From Devosia sp. (GTDB lineage: Bacteria > Pseudomonadota > Alphaproteobacteria > Rhizobiales > Devosiaceae), in NCBI RefSeq assembly GCF_030689745.1, contig NZ_JAUYGL010000024.1:1-59264 (forward strand): a stretch of 59,264 bases of DNA, given 5' to 3'. The translations under genes were made by a program, and so were the position numbers. How positions within the stretch are numbered: position 1 is the stretch's first letter; each line of letters starts with the position of its first letter. Shown one piece after another: positions 52,456 to 59,264 of the stretch. Below the pieces are notes generated by a model. The model did not search any database. It was not told the DNA's origin and worked only from the letters and a program-made list of their open reading frames with translations.

Positions 52456-52635
52456 CTACTTCTTGACTTCAAAAACTTGACGACCGCGATACATGCCGGA
52501 CTTGAGGTCGACGTGATGCGGGCGACGCAGCTCGCCCGAATCCTTGTCTTCGACATAGGTGGGGGCGGACAGAGCGTCATGCGAACGGCGGAAGCCGCGC
52601 TTCATCGGCGAGGTCTTGCGTTTTGGCACTGCCAT
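52456..52635 (-). CDS. rpmF: 50S ribosomal protein L32
   Basis: 59 aa from ATG 52635: [20 protein letters not shown] is diagnostic, with GGAG nine bases upstream. The usual C-terminal region [13 protein letters not shown] follows. The stop is TAG at 52456-52458, with a second in-frame TAG directly after it. Confidence 0.97.
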   Translation of the reverse strand: MAVPKRKTSPMKRGFRRSHDALSAPTYVEDKDSGELRRPHHVDLKSGMYRGRQVFEVKK

Positions 52636-52793
52636 GATCGGTACTCCGAATTCAATATCGTTGCGCCGCCAGAGCGGCCCAGAGACTTATCTCTGATGGG
52701 GTTGCTGGGCTCTATAGAGGAACTCCGAGCCCTTGGCTAGAGGCTTGATGCTGACTCTGGCCAACAAATCCAGCACCGCCCAAAGCCGCCAGG

Positions 52794-53507
52794 CTAGAGC
52801 GCCAGCTGGCCATTCCTGCCGACGCAATTGGCCCGCTCTCCGTAGTCCTGTACCCGGCGCGCGATGATCCCGGCAATCCGCACCATGCCCGCCGAGGGCC
52901 GCCCCGGCTGACGCAGCATGGGATTGGGCAGCGCGGTGACCAGCAGCGTTGCGGTGCGCCAGTCCAGATCTTGTGGTTCAATGCCAAAGGCCCGCTCAGC
53001 CCCCGCCGCAATGCCGAACTGGCCCTCGGGGCCCCATTCGGCAATGTTGAGGTAGATCTCCATGATGCGTTTTTTCGGCAGCACCAGATCGATATAGACC
53101 GCCAGCGGCACCTCGAGCGCCTTGCGCAACACACTTTGCCCATTCCACAGGAACAGATTGCGCGCCACCTGCATGGTGATGGTGGAGGCGCCGCGCGCAT
53201 CCTCGCCCGCCATGAAACGGGCCACCTCATCGCGCAGCGCTGCCACATCAACCCCCCAATGGCGGCAGAACTGCCCGTCTTCCGACAGCACCACCGCCGC
53301 CTTGAGCCGGTCGGAAATGTCGTCGATAGACCGCCATTGCCGCTCCATCGGCCGGCCGGTGAGCAGGCGCGACAGCATGGGTACCGAGACAGGATTCACC
53401 ACCAGATAGAGCGGGGTGAGCACTGCGGGCACGGCCATGACGAGGGCCAGCGCCATGCCCAGATTGCGCAACAGCGCCCAGATGCCGGTGAGTTTGCGTC
53501 GTGCCAT
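52794..53507 (-). CDS. mtgA: Monofunctional biosynthetic peptidoglycan transglycosylase
   Basis: 237 aa from ATG 53507 behind GGAAAGG. Glycosyltransferase family 51 motifs: AVVLSEDGQFCRHWGVD with catalytic Glu76, GASTITMQVARNLFL, LEVPLAVYIDLVLPKKRIMEIYLNIAEWG. A single N-terminal membrane anchor. It polymerises lipid II into glycan strands. Confidence 0.94.
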   Translation of the reverse strand: MARRKLTGIWALLRNLGMALALVMAVPAVLTPLYLVVNPVSVPMLSRLLTGRPMERQWRSIDDISDRLKAAVVLSEDGQFCRHWGVDVAALRDEVARFMAGEDARGASTITMQVARNLFLWNGQSVLRKALEVPLAVYIDLVLPKKRIMEIYLNIAEWGPEGQFGIAAGAERAFGIEPQDLDWRTATLLVTALPNPMLRQPGRPSAGMVRIAGIIARRVQDYGERANCVGRNGQLAL

Positions 53508-53641
53508 GGCCTTTCCATAGCCATCCCGACCGGTACACGGAAGGCACAAAGGTGCGGTTTTGCCCATCGGCATGCGCTTGTGGCGCCTTGCCCCGCTACG
53601 ATGGCTTGCCGCCCCGCCACCAAACCGGCTAGCAACAGATC

Positions 53642-54544
53642 ATGTATGATTTTTCTGCCGATATGCGCGATTGCGCTACCGAGATTGAGGTGGCGCTGGG
53701 CAATCTGCTCAGTACCGCCAAACTGTCTGGCCCCGGCCCTGCCGCCGAGCGGCTGGTCGCTGCCATGCGCCATGGCAGCCTTGCCGGTGGCAAGCGCCTG
53801 CGCCCCCTGCTGGTGCGCCAGGCCGCCGCCATCTTCGCCGTACCTACCGCCAGGGCGCTGACCGCCGGGCTCGCCGTTGAACTGGTCCACTGCTATTCGC
53901 TGATCCATGACGATCTGCCGGCCATGGACGATGACGATCTGCGCCGCGGTCGGCCCACCGTGCACAAGGCGTTTGACGAGGCCACCGCCATCCTGGCCGG
54001 CGACGCCTTGCTTACCGAAGCCTTTGCCCTGCTGGCCGCGCCCGACTGTCACCCCGATCCGGCCATCCGCATTGCCCTGGTCGCCGAACTGGCCCGCGGC
54101 GCCGGTGGTGGTGGCATGGTGGGCGGCCAGATGCGCGACATCGAGGGCGAACAGGGCGGCTTTTCCGGCGACGACATTTCCACCATGCAGGCCATGAAGA
54201 CCGGCGCGCTGATCCGCGCCAGCGTGCGCATGGGCGCCCTGTTGGGTGGCGCCGATGCAAGGGGGCTGGCCGTGTTGACCGCCTATGCCGAGGCCGCCGG
54301 GCGGGCCTTCCAGCTGGCCGACGATATTCTGGACGTCACCGCCTCGGCGGCCGCCATGGGCAAGGCCACGGGCAAGGATGCCGAGATGGGCAAGCAGACC
54401 CTGGTTACCACGCTGGGCGTTGAGGGGGCCCGCCAGCACTTGAACGAAACCGTCAGCACGGCGTTGTCAGCCCTGCGCACCTTCGGCCCCAAGGCCGACG
54501 GATTGCGCGCCACCGCGCGCTATTTCGCCAGTCGGGAGCACTAG
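53642..54544 (+). CDS. ispA: Polyprenyl synthetase (geranyl/farnesyl diphosphate synthase)
   Basis: 300 aa. First Asp-rich motif DDLPAMD (Asp90, Asp91, Asp96), second DDILD (Asp227, Asp228, Asp231), plus GGKRLRPLL and the GKDAEMGKQTLV region. It condenses IPP with DMAPP or GPP; chain length is inferred from family resemblance. ispG, of the same supply pathway, lies 2 kb downstream and is interrupted. Confidence 0.93.
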   Translation: MYDFSADMRDCATEIEVALGNLLSTAKLSGPGPAAERLVAAMRHGSLAGGKRLRPLLVRQAAAIFAVPTARALTAGLAVELVHCYSLIHDDLPAMDDDDLRRGRPTVHKAFDEATAILAGDALLTEAFALLAAPDCHPDPAIRIALVAELARGAGGGGMVGGQMRDIEGEQGGFSGDDISTMQAMKTGALIRASVRMGALLGGADARGLAVLTAYAEAAGRAFQLADDILDVTASAAAMGKATGKDAEMGKQTLVTTLGVEGARQHLNETVSTALSALRTFGPKADGLRATARYFASREH

Positions 54545-54548
54545 AGCC

Positions 54549-55187
54549 TTGGCCATCCTTTCCAGCGTCAATATCGGTCAGGCCGAGCCCATTCCGGGCA
54601 AGAAAACCGCCCAGACCGGCATCTTCAAGCGCCCCGTTGCGGGCGAAGTGGAACTGACCCGCGAAGGTCTCGCCGGCGACGCCATTCTCGACCGGCGTCA
54701 TCACGGCGGCAAGGATCAGGCGGTCTATCTCTATTTCGCCGATGACTATGCCTGGTGGTCCACCACACTCGGGGCCGAAATCGACCCCGGGGTGTTTGGC
54801 GAGAACCTGACCATTGGCGGCGTCGAGGGCCGCAACGTCGCCATTGGCGACCGCTTCATCATCGATGAGGTGGTGCTCGAAGTCACCTCGCACCGCACCC
54901 CCTGCCTGACCCTGGCTGCCCGCATGGGCGACCCGAAATTTGCCAAGCGCTTTCACCAGGCCGGCCGGCCCGGCGCCTATTGCCGGGTGCTCAAGCCCGG
55001 GACCGTGCATAGCGGTGAACCGGTGCGGCACGAACCCTTTGCGGGCGAGCGCATCACCGTGGCCGAGCTGATGGCGCTCGACGGGGTGCGCGAACTCGAC
55101 CCCGATTTCATGCGGCGCGCCCTCAAGGCGCCGCTGCACCACAAAACCCGCGAGGACTATCAACACCGCCTCGCCCGCCTGTTCTGA
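54549..55187 (+). CDS. MOSC-domain protein (YiiM-like)
   Basis: 212 aa, starting TTG 54549. MOSC pattern: REGLAGDAILDRRHHGGKDQAVYLYFADDYAWW, GVFGENLTIGG and ITVAELMALDGV. YiiM-type proteins detoxify N-hydroxylated bases with molybdenum cofactor. The conserved Cys in SHRTPCLTLAARM is present. Lies 4 bp after ispA and is probably co-transcribed. Confidence 0.9.
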   Translation: MAILSSVNIGQAEPIPGKKTAQTGIFKRPVAGEVELTREGLAGDAILDRRHHGGKDQAVYLYFADDYAWWSTTLGAEIDPGVFGENLTIGGVEGRNVAIGDRFIIDEVVLEVTSHRTPCLTLAARMGDPKFAKRFHQAGRPGAYCRVLKPGTVHSGEPVRHEPFAGERITVAELMALDGVRELDPDFMRRALKAPLHHKTREDYQHRLARLF

Positions 55188-55197
55188 GAGTATTCCG

Positions 55198-55665
55198 ATG
55201 AGCCTGCAGTCCGTTCAAGCCGATCTCGCCGCCCGCGCCCCTGAGCTCGTGGTGGAAGTCACCGCCGATTCCACCGCCACCGTGCAGACCGCGGCGCTGG
55301 TGCATGGCGTCGAACCCGGCCAGATCGCCAAGACCCTGTGCATCCGCGTCGGTGGCGAAGTGCTGCTCCTGGTGACGCGCGGCGATGCCCGGCTCGACAA
55401 CCAGAAATCCAAGGCCGCCTTTGGTGGCCGCCCGCGCATGCTGGGCGCCGAAGAGGTCGCGCAACTGACCAGCCACGAGGTCGGCGGCGTCTGTCCCTTT
55501 GGCCTGCCCGCCGCCCTGCCGATCTGGCTCGATACATCGCTGCAGATTTATGATCTGGTGATCCCGGCCGGCGGCGATACCCATGCCTCGGTCCGCGTCT
55601 CGGTCAACCGGCTCGCCGAACTGTGCGGCAATCGCTGGGTCGATGCGTGCCAACCGCCGCTCTAG
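55198..55665 (+). CDS. YbaK/ProX-like aminoacyl-tRNA deacylase
   Basis: 155 aa. YbaK signatures: TVQTAALVHGVEPGQIAKTLCIRVGG, LLLVTRGDARLDNQK, and VGGVCPFGLPAALPIWLDTSL. It hydrolyses mischarged tRNA; the exact tRNA specificity is not determined. Third gene of the ispA-MOSC-ybaK run with short gaps. Confidence 0.92.
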   Translation: MSLQSVQADLAARAPELVVEVTADSTATVQTAALVHGVEPGQIAKTLCIRVGGEVLLLVTRGDARLDNQKSKAAFGGRPRMLGAEEVAQLTSHEVGGVCPFGLPAALPIWLDTSLQIYDLVIPAGGDTHASVRVSVNRLAELCGNRWVDACQPPL

Positions 55666-55735
55666 GTTTTTGATTGGTCGCGTTTTCGAACCGCACAGTG
55701 AAGTCACTTCTGCAGAAAACGCTTAGGAGTCTGCC

Positions 55736-56095
55736 ATGCTGATCATTCTGATTTTCATCACCGTCATCAGCGCCCTCGTGACCACCGGCTTTTCGCTGGC
55801 CGCCCTGTTCTTTCCCGGCCTGATCGTGCGCGATGGCGAGGCCACGCCCACCGCAAGGGTATTTGCGCTCTATGGCCTGGCCCGCTCGGTGGCCTTGCTG
55901 CTGGTGGTGCTGTGGGCCGCCTTCCGCGCCGACGCCACCGCATTGATCTGGCTGGGCACGCTGGCCGGCATCATCCTGCTCGCCGACGCTGCCGTGGGCA
56001 CCCAGACCGGCGACAAGCTGAAAATCTGGGCCCCGCTCGGCCTGGGCCTGGCCCAATTGCTGGTGGTCGTGCTGGCGATGTGGTTCGTCGCGTAA
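55736..56095 (+). CDS. Small four-TM membrane protein
   Basis: 119 aa, about four helices (LIILIFITVISALVTTGFSLAAL, VFALYGLARSVALLLVVLWAAF, ALIWLGTLAGIILLADAAVG, LGLGLAQLLVVVLAMWFV). An AGGAGTC ribosome-binding site precedes the ATG. Not assigned. Confidence 0.75.
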   Translation: MLIILIFITVISALVTTGFSLAALFFPGLIVRDGEATPTARVFALYGLARSVALLLVVLWAAFRADATALIWLGTLAGIILLADAAVGTQTGDKLKIWAPLGLGLAQLLVVVLAMWFVA

Positions 56096-56167
56096 GTCGC
56101 GCGAACCTTTGTCGCGGGCAGGTCATTGGAACGGCGGGGCCGGGAGAACCAGCCCCACCACGCAAAC

Positions 56168-57409
56168 CTACTCCGCCGCGTCCCGCTTGCCGGCGCCGAA
56201 CTTCTTTTCGATATAGTCCGCCACCATCAGCTTGAACTGCTCGGCCACATCGGCGCCGCGCAATGTGGCGACCTTCTGGCCATCGACAAACACCGGCGCG
56301 GCCGGGGTTTCGCCGGTGCCGGGCAGGGAAATGCCGATATTGGCGTGCTTGCTCTCACCCGGCCCGTTGACGATGCAGCCCATCACCGCCACCGACAGCG
56401 TTTCGACGCCCGGATAGCGTTCTTTCCATTCCGGCATCGAGCGCGACAGATGTTCCTCGATGTCCTGGGCCAGCGTCTGGAACGTCGTCGAGGTGGTGCG
56501 GCCACAGCCGGGGCACGCCGCCACTGTCGGCACGAACTGGCGGAAGCCCATGGTCTGCAGCAATTCGCGCGCCACCTTGACCTCGGTGGTGCGATCACCA
56601 CCCGGCTCGGGGGTCAGCGAAATGCGGATGGTGTCGCCAATGCCCTGCTGCAGCAAGATGCCCAGCGCCGCCGATGACGCCACCACGCCCTTGGTGCCCA
56701 TGCCCGCCTCGGTGAGGCCGAGATGCAGCGCATAATCGCAGCGCGCCGCCAGATCCTGATAGACCGCGATCAGATGCTGCACGTCCGATACCTTGGTGGA
56801 GAGGATGATCTTGTCGCGCCCCAAACCGATCTCCTCGGCCCGTTGCGCGCTCAGCAGCGCCGACTGGATGATCGCCTCGCGCTGCACTGCAGCGGCGCCC
56901 AGCGGACTGCCGGCAGCAGCGTTTTCATCCATCAGTCGTGTCAGCAGCTCCTCGTCGAGCGACCCCCAGTTCACCCCGATGCGCACCGGCTTGTCATATT
57001 TCAGCGCCAGCTCGATCAGCGTCGAAAACTGCGTGTCGCGCTTGGCCTTGAAGCCGACATTGCCCGGATTGATGCGTTATTTGGCCAGCGCCTCGGCGCA
57101 GGCCGGATGATCGGTGAGCAGCTTGTGGCCAATATAGTGGAAATCCCCCACCAGCGGCACGTCATAGCCCAGCACGGCCAGGCGATCGCGGATGATCGGC
57201 ACGGCGGCCGCCGCCTCGTCGCGATCCACCGTGATACGGACGATTTCCGAGCCGGCCCGCGCCAGCGCCATCACCTGGCGTACTGTCGCCTCGATATCGG
57301 CGGTATCGGTATTGGTCATCGATTGTACGACAATGGGGGCGCCGCCGCCCACCATTACGCCGCCGACATTCACACCCACCGCCTGCCTGCGCATCGCCGG
57401 ACCAGCCAT
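56168..57409 (-). pseudogene. ispG: ispG (4-hydroxy-3-methylbut-2-enyl diphosphate synthase) with in-frame TAA
   Basis: A 413-codon gene from ATG 57409 (GAGGTG upstream) to the stop at 56168, broken by one TAA at 57077-57079. Both halves are in the same frame. Before it the protein reads [10 protein letters not shown] and after it [14 protein letters not shown]; the family has Tyr there (KYRINPGN), so one base at 57077 changes TAC or TAT to TAA. Downstream holds [13 protein letters not shown] and [16 protein letters not shown], the iron-sulfur ligands. IspG is a normally essential MEP-pathway enzyme. The interruption may be a sequencing error or a real mutation. Confidence 0.92.
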
Positions 57410-57534
57410 CAAACACCTCACTCGTTCGCGCACAGAAATAGGCCCATGATGATGACGGCGCAATGTCTGTCGAATGTGTTCGTCAGAAGAGCCTGTGCCC
57501 TTGAACCAAGCCAGGGCGTGCCCATTTATACTGC

Positions 57535-57858
57535 ATGATCAAAACGCTCCTCCCCCGCATCGTTCTGTTTCGCAAGGAAGTTGTGCTGCTCTGGCAGGCG
57601 TTCTTTGCCCCCGAAACGCCGTTTTACCTGAAGGCTGCGACGGCGTTTACCGCCTTCTACCTGCTCAATCCGTTTGACCTCATCCCCGATGTCATCCCGG
57701 TGCTGGGCTGGGTCGATGACTTGATCCTGGTGCCCCTGATGGTCAGTTGGATCGTCAGTCGGCTGCCGGTAAAGGCCAAGGCCGACCACCGCGAGCGCAA
57801 TGATCGTCGCGGCGACGCTGCTGGCCCGACCATCGATGGCCGCGCGCGTCGCCTCTAG
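57535..57858 (+). CDS. YkvA family (DUF1232) protein
   Basis: 107 aa with the DUF1232 core [38 protein letters not shown] and a basic C-terminal tail. Probably membrane associated. Function unknown. It lies 125 bp from the divergent ispG start. Confidence 0.9.
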   Translation: MIKTLLPRIVLFRKEVVLLWQAFFAPETPFYLKAATAFTAFYLLNPFDLIPDVIPVLGWVDDLILVPLMVSWIVSRLPVKAKADHRERNDRRGDAAGPTIDGRARRL

Positions 57859-57959
57859 GCTGAATCACCTGTGCCGATAAGATTTTAGCGGCTTTTATGT
57901 CATATCGTTAGATGAGAAGGACTACCGTTCGGCAGTCCCTTGCAAAATCGACGATCCCC

Positions 57960-59129
57960 ATGAACGAAACAATACCGCGGCTGGTCCTCAATCTGATTGG
58001 TCCGGGCACGATATCGGTGTTTGGCCTGGGGTTTGTGGGCGCCTGGCTGATCGACCGCAAACGGGTTTACCTGCTGGCTCTTGCCACTGCCTGCCTGATG
58101 TTCGGCACTGGCATGGTGGTGCAGGTGTTTCACCTGCCCCCCGACTTTGCCATCAATGCGCTGGTCAGCAATCTCTGCTACACCATAGCCGTCCTGATGG
58201 TTTCCCATGGCCTGTTGCGGCGATCCGGCGGCGCGCTTGCGCCATGGTTCGCTGCTGTCACCCTGGCGTTGACCAGCGGACTGATCGCCTATTTTTGCTA
58301 TGTCGACCGGGACGTGCAGGCGCGCATCTACGTGCAGAATTTCGGCTTCGGCGCAATCCTGCTGCTCACCGCCATCCAGCTGCGGTCTCTGGTTCATGGC
58401 CGCCTGATCGACCGGGTTCTGTTCTGGACCCTGCTCGTCTTTTCAGTGCAGTTCTTCCCGCGCACCCTGCTGACCGCGGCAAGCATGCGACAGGGCGCCG
58501 ATCCAGCTGGCTTTGGTCAGTCCATGTTCTGGCAGGCCCTGCAACTGTCCCTTGCCGTGCTTGGCGCGGCGCTGGCCCTGACCATGCTGATCGCCGCATT
58601 GACCGATGTCATCGAAGACATGCGGCACGAACGCGATATCGATGAGCTCACCGGCGTGCGCAACCGGCGCGGCTTCGAGCAATTGGCCGAACGCCTCCTC
58701 AGCCGCACCGGCGCGTCGGCACCCAGTCTGATCATTGCCGATATCGACCACTTCAAGCAGATCAATGACGGCTATGGACACGCGTTGGGCGACGCGGTTC
58801 TGCACAGATTCGGCACCATGCTGGCCACCAGTGTCCGCGGCTCGGACGTCGTCTTCCGGATCGGTGGCGAGGAGTTCGCCATTCTGCTGCCCGAGGAGGA
58901 CGGCAAAGCCGGCGAGCTCATCGCCCGGCTGCAGAACAACATCGCCCAGACCGACTTTGCCCTGCCCGACAGCGCGCAAACCATCACGGCAAGCTTCGGG
59001 GTCGCCGTCGCATTGCCCGGCGAATCCCGGCAATCCTGGTATGCGCGCGCCGACAAGGCGCTTTATGCCGCCAAGCACCAGGGCCGGGACCGCGCCATAT
59101 TTGCCGGACCGGCGGCGGCGCTGACCTGA
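57960..59129 (+). CDS. Membrane diguanylate cyclase (GGDEF)
   Basis: About 389 aa from ATG 57960; an in-frame ATG 57912 adds an atypical 16 residues. Five to six membrane helices (residues about 8-215) precede a GGDEF domain: DIDELTGVRNRRGFEQL, ADIDHFKQINDGYGHALGD, active site GGEEF near residue 301, with the inhibitory I-site RGSD five residues before it. It makes cyclic di-GMP and is probably product-inhibited. The N-terminal sensing part is unassigned. Confidence 0.92.
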   Translation: MNETIPRLVLNLIGPGTISVFGLGFVGAWLIDRKRVYLLALATACLMFGTGMVVQVFHLPPDFAINALVSNLCYTIAVLMVSHGLLRRSGGALAPWFAAVTLALTSGLIAYFCYVDRDVQARIYVQNFGFGAILLLTAIQLRSLVHGRLIDRVLFWTLLVFSVQFFPRTLLTAASMRQGADPAGFGQSMFWQALQLSLAVLGAALALTMLIAALTDVIEDMRHERDIDELTGVRNRRGFEQLAERLLSRTGASAPSLIIADIDHFKQINDGYGHALGDAVLHRFGTMLATSVRGSDVVFRIGGEEFAILLPEEDGKAGELIARLQNNIAQTDFALPDSAQTITASFGVAVALPGESRQSWYARADKALYAAKHQGRDRAIFAGPAAALT

Positions 59130-59138
59130 CTCCGCCGG

Positions 59139-59264
59139 CTATTCAAATCTTACCAGCAGATCCTTGGCGTCGATCTGATCGCCCGGCTTGACCAGCACTT
59201 CGGCAATCACCCCGTCGATTTCGGCATGGATGGCGGTTTCCATCTTCATCGCCTCGATCGAGCA
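59139..59264 (-). CDS. Biotinyl/lipoyl carrier C-terminus, probably pyruvate carboxylase (partial)
   Basis: Partial at the window's right edge, 41 residues plus TAG. EAMKMETAIHAEIDGVIAEV is a biotin-attachment motif with Lys in AMKM, followed by VKPGDQIDAKDLLVRF. Wording and the immediate stop fit the C-terminus of Rhizobiales pyruvate carboxylase; the alternative is an acyl-CoA carboxylase alpha subunit. Confidence 0.75.
   Translation of the reverse strand, partial: CSIEAMKMETAIHAEIDGVIAEVLVKPGDQIDAKDLLVRFE

Noticed and set aside
1-59264. CRISPR arrays, transposases, integrases, rRNA
   Set aside because: No regularly spaced repeats, DDE or tyrosine-recombinase motifs, or rRNA sequence were seen on either strand.

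Overview
The window is a GC-rich, densely packed alphaproteobacterial chromosome segment. The gene set fits Hyphomicrobiales, most likely Devosiaceae or close to it: a MucR/Ros regulator, a CpdR-like receiver next to ftsEX, a TyrA/HisC pair, a SUV3-like helicase followed by an S4 protein and FdxA, an Omp25/31-type porin, and a RIME-like intergenic repeat. That placement is inference from gene families and context; no 16S gene is present.

Layout. 1-2140 is an accessory-looking, lower-GC end. It holds a truncated metallophosphoesterase, a possible 36-aa membrane peptide, a perfect CtrA-type box with a possible small RNA, a MucR homologue that has lost zinc ligands, an XRE regulator with two matched palindromic operators, a small secreted protein, and an intact tRNA-Arg(CCT) followed exactly 144 bp later by a copy of its 3' half, which looks like an integration footprint. 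2252-6850 carries a CAP-domain lipoprotein, TusA, a D-Ala-D-Ala carboxypeptidase, an SNase-like protein, an M48 protease and an orphan Flp pilin. 6865-14873 is an argJ-GNAT-mutT operon, a PpiC parvulin and secA; a TetR/two-TM module with a 40-bp palindromic operator, bracketed by inverted copies of a 31-bp palindrome, sits between argJ and ppiC. 14943-30058 is mixed housekeeping: MATE, azlCD, tRNA-Leu, Hsp20, porin, DsbB, ParDE, HNH, esterase, AlkA, GluQRS, LysR/NAD-epimerase, PduO, YjfB, TlpA and argH. 30108-36326 holds ChaC, lysA, a receiver, a zinc-ribbon protein, ftsEX and plsC. 36391-36799 is an uncharacterised gene under a near-consensus promoter whose -10 lies inside a perfect GTTC-N7-GTTC LexA box. 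36796-46061 holds a second ChaC, DUF2125, tyrA-hisC, the helicase, S4 protein, fdxA, a YhhQ-type transporter and rpmB. 46261-59264 holds DUF3108, a methyltransferase, gloB, fumC, rpmF, mtgA, a prenyl synthase, MOSC, YbaK, ispG with an in-frame TAA, DUF1232, a diguanylate cyclase, and the 3' end of a biotin-carrier enzyme that is probably pyruvate carboxylase.

Themes. Envelope biogenesis (DacC, MtgA, FtsEX, PlsC, SecA, PpiC), amino-acid synthesis (ArgJ, ArgH, LysA, TyrA, HisC), thiol and glutathione chemistry (DsbB, TlpA, GloB, two ChaC) and queuosine-related functions (GluQRS, YhhQ) recur. The points most worth checking are the interrupted essential gene ispG, the putative SOS gene of unknown function at 36458-36799, and the cluster of regulatory sites at the left end. 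No CRISPR array, transposase, integrase or rRNA gene was seen.
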